Positions 1-8,313 are shown, numbered from the stretch's first letter. The stretch: 10,600 bases of DNA from an uncultured Mycoplasmataceae bacterium (GCA_947176435.1 CAMWQH010000011.1:1-10600), one strand, 5' to 3'. Translations and numbers: made by a program. The notes: generated by a model from the letters alone, not told the origin.

Positions 1-173
1 CTTTATATGATTTTGACAAATCATTAACTGAAGAAGATTATGAAGAAATCGATTCATTGGCTGAACGTTTCGATGAAGAAACAGGAATGTATTATGATGA
101 AGATGAAGAAGAAGCATTCCAAAATGTTAAAGATGCTGTTGAAGCAGGATCAGACGAAGACGAAACTGAATAG
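1..173 (+). CDS. rpoE: RNA polymerase delta subunit, C-terminal part (5' end outside window)
   Basis: The reading frame is open from base 3 to a TAG stop at 171-173. The 56 visible residues are strongly acidic, with runs such as DEDEEE and a final SDEDETE, which is the expected disordered polyanionic tail of the Gram-positive/Mollicutes RNA polymerase delta subunit. Delta binds core polymerase and helps release nucleic acid and recycle the enzyme. The folded N-terminal domain lies outside the window, so the call rests on composition plus context: in Mycoplasma genitalium the delta gene (MG022) directly precedes fba (MG023) and ychF (MG024), and the same order follows here. The gap to fba is only 19 bases and holds no terminator, so the two are probably co-transcribed. 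Another acidic protein is possible but the synteny makes that unlikely. Confidence 0.8.
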   Translation, partial: LYDFDKSLTEEDYEEIDSLAERFDEETGMYYDEDEEEAFQNVKDAVEAGSDEDETE

Positions 174-192
174 TTTATAAGGAGAAAATAAA

Positions 193-1068
193 ATGAGAAA
201 AACTGTAAATATTAAATCAATGTTAAAAGATGCTGCTGCAGGACATTATGCAATAGCTCATATTAACATTAATAACTTAGAATGAATTAAAGGTGCTTTA
301 GCAGCTGCTAAGGAAACAAACACTCCAATTATTTTAGGAGTATCTGAAGGTGCTGCTAAATACATGTGTGGTTTTAAAAACATTGTTGATATGGTTAACA
401 ATGTAATTGTTGCTATGGGTGTAACTCAGCCGGTTGCTGTTCATTTAGATCACGGATCATATGAAGGAGCTATGGCTGCTTTAAAAGCAGGATTCAGTTC
501 AGTAATGTTTGATGGCTCACACTTACCATTTAATGAAAATATCAAGAAACTTAAAAAAGTTTTATCTGCTGCTAAAAGACGTGGTGCATCTGTTGAAGCA
601 GAAGTCGGTGCAATTGGTGGTCAAGAAGATGGAGTTGTTGGTAGCGGTGAATTAGCTGATGTAGGTCAATGCGAAATTATTTCTAAATTACCAATTAGCT
701 GTTTAGCTGCTGGTATTGGAAATATTCACGGTATTTATCCATCTAACTGAAAAGGGTTAAACTTTAAACGTTTAAGTGAAATTACAAGAGTATGTAAAAA
801 TAAACCATTAGTTTTACATGGTGGAACAGGAATTCCAACAGATCAAATTAAACAAGCTATTTCTTTAGGTGTTGCTAAGATTAACGTAAATACAGAATGT
901 CAATTAGCTTTTGCAAAAGCAACAAGAGAATATATTGAACAAAAGAAAGATCTTGATACTAAAGCAAAAGGTTTTGATCCTCGTAAATTATTAAAACCAG
1001 GTACTGAAGCAATCAAGAACATGGTAATTGAAAAATTCACTATCTTCGGTTGCAAAGGAAAAGCTTAA
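193..1068 (+). CDS. fba: Class II fructose-1,6-bisphosphate aldolase
   Basis: Cytoplasmic glycolytic enzyme that splits fructose-1,6-bisphosphate into dihydroxyacetone phosphate and glyceraldehyde-3-phosphate with a catalytic zinc. The 291-residue product has the usual length of the short mycoplasmal/Bacillus-type class II enzyme. Visible motifs are HLDHG at 84-88 (catalytic Asp86 and zinc ligand His87), EVGAIGGQEDG around 137-147, GNIHG with His179, and LHGGTG with His209; His87, His179 and His209 are the expected zinc ligands. The ATG at 193 follows a good Shine-Dalgarno AAGGAG at 179-184. Codons 31 and 186 are TGA and must be read as Trp; under the standard code only a central 128-residue piece would appear. 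It sits between rpoE and ychF as in M. genitalium and is closed by an intrinsic terminator. Confidence 0.97.
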
Positions 1069-1082
1069 TGCTTTTCTTTTTT
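1058..1082 (+). terminator. Intrinsic terminator of fba, overlapping its stop codon
   Basis: GAAAAGC (1058-1064) pairs perfectly with GCTTTTC (1070-1076) around the 5-base loop TTAAT, and six T follow at 1077-1082. The TAA stop of fba (1066-1068) lies in the loop, so the last fba codons form the left arm. It should end transcription of rpoE-fba, though a 7-bp stem may allow read-through into ychF, which has little room for its own promoter. Confidence 0.75.
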
Positions 1083-1097
1083 ATTCATAGATAAATT

Positions 1098-2201
1098 ATG
1101 GGATTATCTGCAGGAATAGTAGGATTACCTAACGTTGGTAAATCAACTTTATTTAACACAATAACAAATTTGCAAGTAGAAGCTGCAAATTATCCGTTTG
1201 CTACTATTAATCCAAATGTTGGTATAGTTAAAGTTCCTGATGAAAGATTAGAAAAATTAGGTGCAATTATTAATCCTGATAAACTAACTCATGCAATTTG
1301 CACATTTGTTGATATTGCCGGTCTAGTTAAAGGAGCATCTAAAGGTGAGGGATTAGGGAATCAATTCTTATCTAACATTAGAGAAGTTGATGCTATTTGT
1401 CATGTTGTTAGATGTTTTGATGACAAAAGCATCAACCATGTATATGATTCTGTTGATCCTATAAGAGACATGGAAGTTATCAACTTAGAGTTAATTCTTG
1501 CAGATTTGCAAAGACTTGAAAAAAGATTTACTCATATTGTTGCTAAATCCAAGTCCGGCGATAAACAAGCAGCTATCGAAGAATCAGCTGTTAGAAAAGT
1601 GCTAGAAGCACTTAAAGCAAATAAATTTGCTAAGACTGTTGAATTAACAGATGAAGAAAAGAAATTCATTAAAAATTACAATTTATTAACTATTAAACCA
1701 GTCTTATATGTTGCTAATGTCAATGAATCTGACATTAGTAATCCAGAAGCAAATCCACATTATTTGAAACTTAAAAATAAAATTGCTGAAACAGACAACT
1801 CATTGATTATTCCTATATCAGTTAGTCTTGAATATGAAATATCAAGATTAACTGGAGAAGACAAGAAAATGTTTATGGAAGATATGAACATTAAAACTCC
1901 AGGTCTTGATCGTTTAATTCAAGCGACATATAAATTGTTAAATTTAAGAACTTTCTTTACTTTTGGTAAATCAGAAACTAGAGCATGAACATTTATTGAT
2001 GGTATGACAGCTCCTGAGTGCGCTGGAGTAATCCATTCTGATTTCCAAAGAGGATTTATTAAGGTAGAAATTTATGATTGTAATGATATGTTTGAATACA
2101 AATCGGAAACCGTTTTAAGAGAAAAAGGAAAAATCAGAATGGAAGGGAAAGAATATATTATGAAAGACGGCGACGTTTGTTTATTTAAATTTAATGTTTA
2201 A
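1098..2201 (+). CDS. ychF: Redox-regulated ATPase YchF (Obg-family P-loop NTPase)
   Basis: Universally conserved ribosome-associated P-loop NTPase of the Obg family that prefers ATP. The 367-residue product has the family's usual length. The G1 loop GLPNVGKST is at 9-17; G3 is DIAGLVKGASKGEGLGN at 72-88, with Leu76 after DIAG where classical GTPases carry catalytic Gln, as expected for a HAS-type NTPase. The specificity motif is NVNE at 207-210 instead of NKxD, the YchF signature behind ATP preference. A helical coiled-coil insert spans about 125-200 and a TGS domain about 280-364. TGA codon 297 encodes Trp; the TGS domain therefore belongs to this gene and not to a separate small ORF from 2004. 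No Shine-Dalgarno precedes the ATG, and only 15 bases separate it from the fba terminator. Confidence 0.97.
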
Positions 2202-2219
2202 TTTCTTCATAAAGTTATG

Positions 2220-2246
2220 TATTTTATTTAAATATTAAATAAAATA
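2220..2246. repeat. AT-only inverted repeat between ychF and purA
   Basis: TATTTTATTTA (2220-2230) is followed, after AATAT, by its exact reverse complement TAAATAAAATA (2236-2246). The stem is 11 bp, or 12 bp if the outer loop bases pair, and contains no G or C. It ends 4 bases before the purA Shine-Dalgarno GGGGAG (2251-2256). It could be a weak terminator for ychF, part of the purA promoter region (TATTAA or TAAAAT as -10), or simple AT-rich spacer; the sequence does not decide. Confidence 0.5.
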
Positions 2247-2263
2247 TTATGGGGAGATAATCA

Positions 2264-3568
2264 ATGACTAGAAAAAATATTAAAAAACAGTGTTTATTAC
2301 TTATCGGTTCTCAATATGGAGATGAAGGCAAGGGAAAATTCGTAGATATTTTATCAGAAGGATACGACTATATAGTTAGATTTCAAGGTGGTGACAATGC
2401 TGGTCACTCAATTGTTATAGGTGGAAAAAAATACAAATTAAGATTGATTCCATCTGGAATTTTTAAAAAAGATAAAAAAGTAGTTATTGGTCATGGAGTT
2501 GTTGTTAACCCTAAGACTTTATTAAATGAAATCGAGTATTTAAAACAAAATGGTTTCTCTGTAAAAGGAAGATTATTTGTAGCTGATCGTGCTCATGTAA
2601 TTTTAGATTACCACAGACAAATTGATAAATACCAAGAAGATCTAAAGGGAGACCAAAAAGTTGGCACTACTTTGTGTGGTATTGGTCCTTGCTATTCAGA
2701 CAAGATTCAACGTGTTGGTATAAGAATTGCTGATTTATTAAACAAAAAAGAATTAGAAAATAAAATTACATTGTCTTTTAAGACAAAAATTGATTTATTA
2801 CCTAAATTAGGATACAAGATGTCTGATGCTAAGAAAATAGCAGAAGAATATTACAAGATAGGTCTAAAAATTAAACCTTATATCTCAAATACAATTGATT
2901 TATTAAATGATGCATATAGAGCAGGTAAGAAAATCTTATTTGAAGGTGCTCAAGGATCATTCTTAGATATTGATATGGGTACATATCCATATGTTACTTC
3001 TTCATCTACAATTGCTGGTGTATCAAGTGGTAGCGGTATCAGTTTAACCAAAGTTAATGATGTATTAGGAATTGTTAAAGCTTATACATCAAGAGTTGGT
3101 GAAGGTCCGTTTGTTTGTGAAATTTTTGGTCCTATGGCAAAGAAGATCAGAGACGCTGGTGGAGAATACGGTACAGTAACTAAACGCCCAAGAAGAATTG
3201 GATGGTTAGATCTAGTAATGTTAAGATATGCAGTTAACGTTGTAGGTATTACTGAAATTGCTTTAACATTAGTAGATGTATTATCTGGATTAAAAGAAAT
3301 TAAGGTATGTATAGGTTACAAGTATAAAGGTAAAACTATTAATGAGATTCTTTCAGACAATACTGAATATGCTAAATGTAAACCAATTTATAAAACATTC
3401 AAGGGATGAAAAGAAGATATTAGTAAAATTAAAAGATATGCTGATCTTCCGACAAACTGCAAGAAATATGTTGAATATATTTCTAAAGTAGTTGAAACTC
3501 CTATTGCATTCGTTTCTGTAGGTAACGATAGAGCTCAAACAATATTAAAACAAACAATTTTAAAGTAG
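2264..3568 (+). CDS. purA: Adenylosuccinate synthetase
   Basis: Cytoplasmic GTP-dependent enzyme joining IMP and aspartate to adenylosuccinate, the first step from IMP to AMP. The 434-residue product is family-sized (E. coli about 432), with a short Lys-rich N-terminal extension. Visible motifs are GSQYGDEGKGK at 15-25 with catalytic Asp20, GGDNAGHS at 42-49 with catalytic His48, GIGPCYSDK, GAQGSFLDIDMGTYP, VTSSSTIAG, and the base-binding and closing loop region EYGTVTKRPRRIGWLD. TGA codon 382 is Trp; the true C-terminus ends with SVGNDRAQTI, the family's SVGPDRxQTI-like motif. The ATG is set by GGGGAG at 2251-2256. It is one base from tdk, so the two form a translationally coupled nucleotide-salvage pair. 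purB is not in the window and would be needed for AMP formation. Confidence 0.97.
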
Positions 3569-3569
3569 T

Positions 3570-4181
3570 ATGGCAAAGTTAAATGCATTTAATAGACAAA
3601 AAGGTTGAATTGAAGTAATCTGTGGACCGATGTTTGCAGGTAAATCCGAAGAATTGCTACGTAAGATGAACAGACTTAAATATGCAGAAGTTGATTATTT
3701 AATATTTAAACCTGTTATCGATACAAGAACAAAAAATTCAGTTAAATCAAGAGATGGTAGAGAATTAAAAGCAATTAATGTTAAAAACTCTACAGACATC
3801 ATAAAACATATTAAGGAATTAAAAGAAAAACCTCAAGTAATTGCAATAGATGAAATCCAATTCTTTGATGATGAATTACCACAAGTATGTAATTATCTTG
3901 CAAACCACGGTTTTATCATTTATGCGGCAGGTTTAGATACAGACTTTAGAGGGGTTCCATTTAAAAACACAGCAAGTTTATTAGCAACTGCTGAAAACGT
4001 TATTAAATTAACTGCTATTTGTACAGAATGTGGTGCTCCAGCTACTAGAACACAAAAATTAATTAATGGTAAACCAGCTCCTTTTGATTCACCAAGAATT
4101 GTAGTTGGTAATGTTGAAACTTATACAGCTAGGTGTAGACATCATCACGAAGTTAAAGGTGCACCAAAAATTGAATATTAA
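3570..4181 (+). CDS. tdk: Thymidine kinase (type II, zinc-binding)
   Basis: Cytoplasmic salvage enzyme that phosphorylates thymidine to dTMP with ATP. The 203-residue product matches the TK1-like family. It shows the P-loop GPMFAGKS at 19-26, DEIQFF at 94-99 with presumed catalytic Glu95, and GLDTDFRG at 121-128. A structural zinc site is visible as CTEC (Cys151, Cys154) and C-R-H-H (Cys189 with His191 or His192). The ATG at 3570 is chosen because it restores the whole N-terminus: codon 13 is TGA (Trp), and the later ATG at 3630 would delete half of the P-loop. The start lies one base after the purA stop with no Shine-Dalgarno, so translation probably depends on coupling to purA. The gene ends in a bidirectional terminator. 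Confidence 0.97.
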
Positions 4182-4207
4182 AAAAACACCAATAAATGGT
4201 GTTTTTT
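4181..4207. terminator. Bidirectional intrinsic terminator between convergent tdk and galU
   Basis: AAAAAACACC (4181-4190) and GGTGTTTTTT (4198-4207) are exact reverse complements around the 7-base loop AATAAAT. The arms give a U-run downstream of the stem on both strands, so the same hairpin can end tdk on the plus strand and galU on the minus strand. It begins on the last base of the tdk stop and ends one base before the galU stop, an economical shared terminator. Confidence 0.85.
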
Positions 4208-4208
4208 A

Positions 4209-5090
4209 CTACTTAATTTTTTTGATATGATTTTTAATTTTTGAAGATATGTCAGAATCTTTTAAAGCCATATCTATTGTTGCGATTACATAACCCTCTT
4301 TAGAACCTATATCATATCTTGTACCAGTAAAGTTACACGCTGATACTCTTTTCTTTTTGGCAAGTTTTTGAATAGCATCAGTTAATTGGACTTCTCCAGA
4401 TTTATCAGGTTTAGTAGTAGATAAGGCATTAAAAATATCTTTTGTTAAAACATATCTACCAAGCACAGCATAGTTAGAAGGAGCATCTTCTGTTTTTGGT
4501 TTTTCTACTAATGATTCAACTTTAATAATGTTTTTCTTTGCAGATACTGTTTTAATAGGCTTAATAATTCCATATTTAGATACATCGTGTTTTGCAACTT
4601 TTTGAACGCCAACAATTGAATTATTTGTTTTTGCATAAGCATCAATACATTGTTGTAATGCTGGCTTAGAGTTTTTTACTGTATAAACAAAGTCATCACC
4701 TAATAAAACAGCAAACGGTTCATCGCCTACAAAGACTTTAGCCATTCTAATAGCATCACCTAATCCGTTAGGTTCTTTTTGTCTAATAAAATGAACATTA
4801 ACAGCGGTTGATATTTGTTTAACTATCTTGTATAGTTCTATTTTGTTTTTATCAAGCAATCTTCTTTCTAATTCATAAGAAGTATCAAAGTGGTCAATAA
4901 TAGAATTTTTTGAAGAAGAAACAACAATTAAAATTTCTTCAATACCACTATTGATAGCTTCTTGAACAATATGTTGGATTGTAGGCACATTTACTATTGG
5001 GAGCATTTCTTTTGGTAATGCTTTAGTAGCAGGCAAGAATCTTGTACCCATTCCAGCGGCAGGAATGACTGCTTTTTTAACTTTTTTCAT
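4209..5090 (-). CDS. galU: UTP-glucose-1-phosphate uridylyltransferase
   Basis: Cytoplasmic nucleotidyltransferase making UDP-glucose from UTP and glucose-1-phosphate; in Mollicutes UDP-glucose feeds membrane glycolipids and surface polysaccharide. The 293-residue product is family-sized. The N-terminal nucleotide-binding signature AAGMGTRFLPATK is at 11-23, followed by KEMLPI; other motifs are GLGDA near 109-113, LLGDDF at 129-134 (metal/sugar-binding Asp), and VEKP at 195-198. It is the one complete gene without TGA codons. The ATG at 5090 has no Shine-Dalgarno; a minus-strand TATAAT at 5109-5114 would give a leader of only about a dozen bases. It is transcribed alone, divergent from pth and convergent with tdk. 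Function is secure at family level; the final glycan product cannot be read here. Confidence 0.96.
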   Translation of the reverse strand: MKKVKKAVIPAAGMGTRFLPATKALPKEMLPIVNVPTIQHIVQEAINSGIEEILIVVSSSKNSIIDHFDTSYELERRLLDKNKIELYKIVKQISTAVNVHFIRQKEPNGLGDAIRMAKVFVGDEPFAVLLGDDFVYTVKNSKPALQQCIDAYAKTNNSIVGVQKVAKHDVSKYGIIKPIKTVSAKKNIIKVESLVEKPKTEDAPSNYAVLGRYVLTKDIFNALSTTKPDKSGEVQLTDAIQKLAKKKRVSACNFTGTRYDIGSKEGYVIATIDMALKDSDISSKIKNHIKKIK

Positions 5091-5104
5091 AACAAAATAA
5101 TTAT

Positions 5105-5128
5105 TAATATTATATACATATAATATTA
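5105..5128. promoter_or_regulatory. Palindromic divergent promoter for galU (-) and pth (+)
   Basis: Two 11-base arms, TAATATTATAT (5105-5115) and ATATAATATTA (5118-5128), are exact reverse complements separated by the two bases AC. Each strand carries a perfect Pribnow box TATAAT: 5119-5124 on plus, pointing to pth (ATG 5149), and 5109-5114 on minus, pointing to galU (ATG 5090). Start sites about 6-7 bases further would give leaders of roughly 12-20 bases without Shine-Dalgarno sites. No convincing -35 box is seen on either side, which is common in mycoplasmas. Overlapping the two promoters could make them mutually exclusive; that is inference. Confidence 0.6.
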
Positions 5129-5148
5129 GATATCATTATTGTATATTT

Positions 5149-5715
5149 ATGGACAAAATATTAATAGTTGGGTTAGGGAATTGCCCTAAAGAATACACTA
5201 ACACAAGACATAATGTTGGTTTTAAAGTAATAGATAAATTAAGCGATTCACTTGGTATCGAATTGTCTCAATCAAAATTTAATGGAATATATGGTTCAAA
5301 AAATATTGGAGATAAAACAATATATTTAGCTAAACCATATACATTAATGAATTTATCTGGTGAATTCATCAAACCATTAATGGATTATTTTAAAATTGAT
5401 TTAGATAATTTATTAGTAATATGTGATGATGTAGATACAGCTTTTGGTAACATTAGAGTTAGAAAATTAGGCAGTAGTGGTGGTCAGAATGGCTTAAAAA
5501 GCATAATCAATCGCTTATCTAGTGAAAATTTTAAAAGAATTAGAGTAGGAATTGGCAGACCTACACCACCAAAATCAATGGTTGATCATGTTTTGTCCAA
5601 ATTTAATCAAGAAGAATTATCTGTTTTAGATAAAGTAACTGAAAAAATAAAAAATTTAGTTATTGATTGAATTAGTGATACTGATTTTGAAAAATTAATG
5701 TCAAAATACAATTAA
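5149..5715 (+). CDS. pth: Peptidyl-tRNA hydrolase
   Basis: Releases peptides from peptidyl-tRNA that has dropped off the ribosome, recycling tRNA. The product has 188 residues, normal for bacterial Pth. Visible landmarks are the N-terminal VGLGN with Asn11, TRHNVGF with catalytic His21, TLMNLSGE with Met67-Asn68, CDDVD with Asp93, and GIGRP at 135-139. The family motif GGHNG appears as GGQNG, with Gln113 at the position of E. coli His113; Asn114 is kept. The usual GNPG after the first strand is GNCP. TGA codon 174 is Trp, giving a 15-residue tail. The gene starts from the palindromic promoter shared with galU and lacks a Shine-Dalgarno. The identity is firm; whether the Gln113 change alters activity is not visible. 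Confidence 0.95.
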
Positions 5716-5721
5716 AGCATA

Positions 5722-5741
5722 AAAATTATATTTATAATTTT
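5722..5741 (+). terminator. AT-only hairpin after pth, possible terminator
   Basis: AAAATTATA (5722-5730) and TATAATTTT (5733-5741) are exact reverse complements with two bases between them, so a realistic hairpin has about 8 bp and a 4-base loop. It lies 7 bases after the pth stop and just before the nrdD promoter. The stem has no G-C pair and the following tract is only ATTTG, so it would be weak. Confidence 0.35.
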
Positions 5742-5744
5742 ATT

Positions 5745-5753
5745 TGCTATACT
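5745..5753 (+). promoter_or_regulatory. Candidate extended -10 promoter for nrdDG
   Basis: TGCTATACT at 5745-5753 is a TATACT -10 box with the TGn extension. Transcription would begin near 5760, about 33 bases before the nrdD ATG. The leader holds ACAA, TTTGT and ACAAA in series (5758-5776), so TTTGT can pair with either neighbour. This is the longest 5' leader inferred in the window. No clear -35 is present. Confidence 0.5.
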
Positions 5754-5777
5754 TATTACAATATTTGTTTTACAAAG

Positions 5778-5782
5778 AAAGG
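5778..5782 (+). promoter_or_regulatory. Shine-Dalgarno AAAGG that fixes the nrdD start
   Basis: AAAGG within AAAGAAAGG lies 10 bases before the ATG at 5793. An in-frame TTG at 5784 would begin only one base after it, so the ATG is the better start. Confidence 0.65.
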
Positions 5783-5792
5783 TTTGCTGTCA

Positions 5793-7778
5793 ATGAAATA
5801 CGTTCTAAAAAGAGATGAAAGAAGAGTTAAATTTAATGAAGAAAAAATTGAAAAAGCTTTAATTAAAGCTGTAAGTGGTACAGGTACTGACATTCCATTT
5901 AGTGAAGTTATTAATGTTAAGAATTCTGTATTAGAAAAAATTAATGCTTTAAGAGACGAAGATGTTGTTAGCGTTGAAGAAATTCAAAATTTAGTAGTTG
6001 AAACATTAAGAGATCGTAAACACCCTACATTAGCTCATGCTTATGATACATATCGTAGGGAAAGAACTAAACAACGTGAAGTTAAGTCTGACTTAATGAA
6101 AACCATTGACAAAATTGGTGTTGAAACTGACCGTGATAATGCAAATGTTGGAAACAATTTTTCAGCAAAATTATTAAGAATTGCTTCTGAAGCAAATAAA
6201 TGACACATTTTATTATCTGTATTACCAAAAGAAATGGCTAGAGCTCATGAAATTGGTGATTTATACATTCACGATTTGGATTCATATAACTTAACAGTTA
6301 ACTGTTTACATATTCCTACTTCAAAATTATTAAGAGAAGGATTTAATACTGGTTATGGTACTATTAATCCTCCTAAACATATCGAGGTAGCCGCAGAATT
6401 ATTGTGTATCATTCTTCAATCTACTCAAAACGATATGTTTGGTGGTCAATCTCACCCTAACTTTGACAACGACTTAGCACCATTCGTCAAATTAACTAAA
6501 CAAGAAATGATTAGAACTTGTAGAGAAGTTGGAGTTCCTGAAAATAAAATTGAAGAATCTTCTAACAAGATGTTATTTAAGAAATTACGTCAAGCAATGC
6601 AAGCTGTTGTATTTAACTTAAACACAATGCATTCACGTGCAGGAAGTCAAGTTCCGTTTTCTTCAATCAATTTAGGATTACCTGAATCTAAAGAAGCTGC
6701 AATGGTTTGCCAAGCTTTCTTAGAAGAATATTTAAAAGGTATGGGTCAAGGCGAACAGCCTATCTTCCCTAATATTATTTTTAGGGTTAAGAAAGGTGTT
6801 AATAGAGAACCAAATGATCCATATTACTATTTATTCCAATTAGCATGTCATGTTGCTGCTAATAGAATGAATCCTACGTTCATGAATATTGATGCAGATT
6901 TCAATAAACAATACTATGATCAAGGTATTTTACCTGCAACTATGGGTTGTAGAACATATTTGTGTTCAAATGTTAATGGACCAGCAGGTGTAGAAGGTAG
7001 AGGGAACAATGCTCCTGTAACTATCAACTTAGTAAGATTAGGTATTTTAGCTAAAGGTGATGTAAATAAATTCTTTGAAATGTTTGATGAGAAGATTGAT
7101 TTAGCTGAAAAACAATTATTACACCGTTATGAAACTTTAAAGAAATTAAAGGTAAAAGATTTACCGTTTGTTGCTGGCCAACATTTAATGAAAGGTAGTG
7201 AAAATTTAGGCCCTCAAGATTCAATTGAAGCAATTATGAAAAATGGTACTTGAGGTATTGGTTTCATTGGTTTAGCCGAAACTTTAAAAGCATTAATCGG
7301 TAAACATCACGGTGAGTCTAAAGAAGCTCAAGAATTAGGTTTAAAAATTATTACTCACTTAAGAGAACGTTGTGATGCTTTAACTAAAAAACACAAATTA
7401 AACTTTAGTTGCTATGCAACACCAGCAGAAGGTTTATCTGGTAAATTCACTAAATTAGATCTTAAATTCCTAGGAGAAATCCCATGGATTACAGATAAAG
7501 GATTTTACACAAACAGTTACCACGTTCCTGTAGATTTCCCTATTTCAATTGCAGAAAAAATTGCAATTGAAGCACCATATCACAAATTATGTAATGGTGG
7601 ACACATTTCATATGTTGAATTTGATGATTATCCATCAGGTGAACAAATTGAAAAAGTTTTACGTTGAGCTTATAGCAACACAAACATTAACTATATGGGT
7701 ATTAACTTCCACATTCGTTATTGTCGTGAATGTGCAAGAAGAAAAAATGTAGAACGTAGACAATGTTGCGATAACTAA
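5793..7778 (+). CDS. nrdD: Class III (anaerobic) ribonucleoside-triphosphate reductase, glycyl-radical motif not found
   Basis: Large subunit of oxygen-independent ribonucleotide reductase, converting NTPs to dNTPs. The 661-residue product has an N-terminal ATP-cone (about 3-95, starting VLKRDERRVKF) and a ten-stranded-barrel catalytic domain. Active-site Cys171 lies in TVNC and Cys386 in TMGCRT, matching Cys79 and Cys290 of T4 NrdD; NFSCYATPAEGLSGKFTK and TNSYHVPVDFP are typical NrdD blocks. TGA codons 137, 487 and 625 are Trp. The C-terminus is odd: after GINFHIRYCREC (Cys644, Cys647) the protein runs only to RRQCCDN and stops. The second CxxC of the zinc site and the RVCGYLG-type glycyl-radical motif, both expected in this family, are absent, and no other frame supplies them. 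NrdG follows 3 bases later. Family identity is firm; catalytic competence is uncertain. Confidence 0.95.
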
Positions 7779-7781
7779 TTT

Positions 7782-8291
7782 ATGGATAAACAAATTAGAT
7801 TAGCAGGAATTGCACCTCAAAGTTTAGTAAATGGGCAAGGAATGAGAAAAGTGTATTTTTCTCAAGGATGCACTCACCATTGTAAAAATTGTTTTAATCA
7901 AGAAACATGACCATTTGAAGGTGGTCAATTATTTGATATGGATGAATTACTTGATAAACTTTCGTTAGAAACATATCTAGATGGTGTTACATTTAGTGGT
8001 GGTGATCCATTTCAACAAGCAGATAAATTTGCTTATATGGCTGTTAAGATTCGTCAAATGGGATTTAATATTTGAAGCTATACTGGATATAAATTTGAAG
8101 AGTTATTAGAATTATCTAAAACAGATAAAAACATAGATACTATGTTACATAATATAGATGTCATAGTAGATGGTGAATTTGTTCAAGAGCTGCACATAGA
8201 TCATTTGAAATTTAGAGGTTCATCAAACCAAAGAATTATTGATGTACAAAAAAGTTTAGAAACTAATTCAATAGTAACATTGGACTTTTAA
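7782..8291 (+). CDS. nrdG: Anaerobic ribonucleotide reductase activating protein (radical SAM)
   Basis: Radical-SAM activase that uses a 4Fe-4S cluster and S-adenosylmethionine to create the glycyl radical on NrdD. The 169-residue product is close to the usual length (about 155-175). The cluster motif GCTHHCKNC is present at 29-37 with Cys30, Cys34 and Cys37 in CX3CX2C spacing, followed by FNQETW. SGGDPF at 72-77 is the SAM-binding GGE-like motif; NIWSYTGYKFEEL and DVIVDGEF (126-133) and FRGSSNQRIID are standard NrdG blocks. TGA codons 43 and 98 are Trp, so under the standard code the gene falls into short pieces. It starts 3 bases after nrdD without a Shine-Dalgarno, so translation is probably coupled. 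Nothing in NrdG looks damaged, which makes the missing glycyl motif in NrdD more striking. Confidence 0.96.
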
Positions 8292-8313
8292 GTTACTTGA
8301 TCTAATTAAAATT

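Noticed and set aside
2004..2201. Separate small gene after ychF
   Set aside because: It is the C-terminal TGS domain of YchF, joined in frame through TGA at 1986.
3353..3538. Minus-strand ORF over the end of purA, and minus-strand ORF at 7051-7233 over nrdD
   Set aside because: Both are shadows of well-supported plus-strand genes, with no recognisable features.
5756..5770. Possible NrdR box before nrdD (TTACAATATTTGT)
   Set aside because: Only a half-match to the NrdR consensus and no second box at the usual spacing; NrdR is not expected in a reduced mollicute.
5784..5786. TTG start for nrdD upstream of the ATG
   Set aside because: It begins one base after the Shine-Dalgarno AAAGG; the ATG at 5793 has normal spacing.
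7549..7752. Plus-strand ORF in another frame of the nrdD 3' end
   Set aside because: It overlaps conserved NrdD sequence and does not encode the missing glycyl-radical motif.
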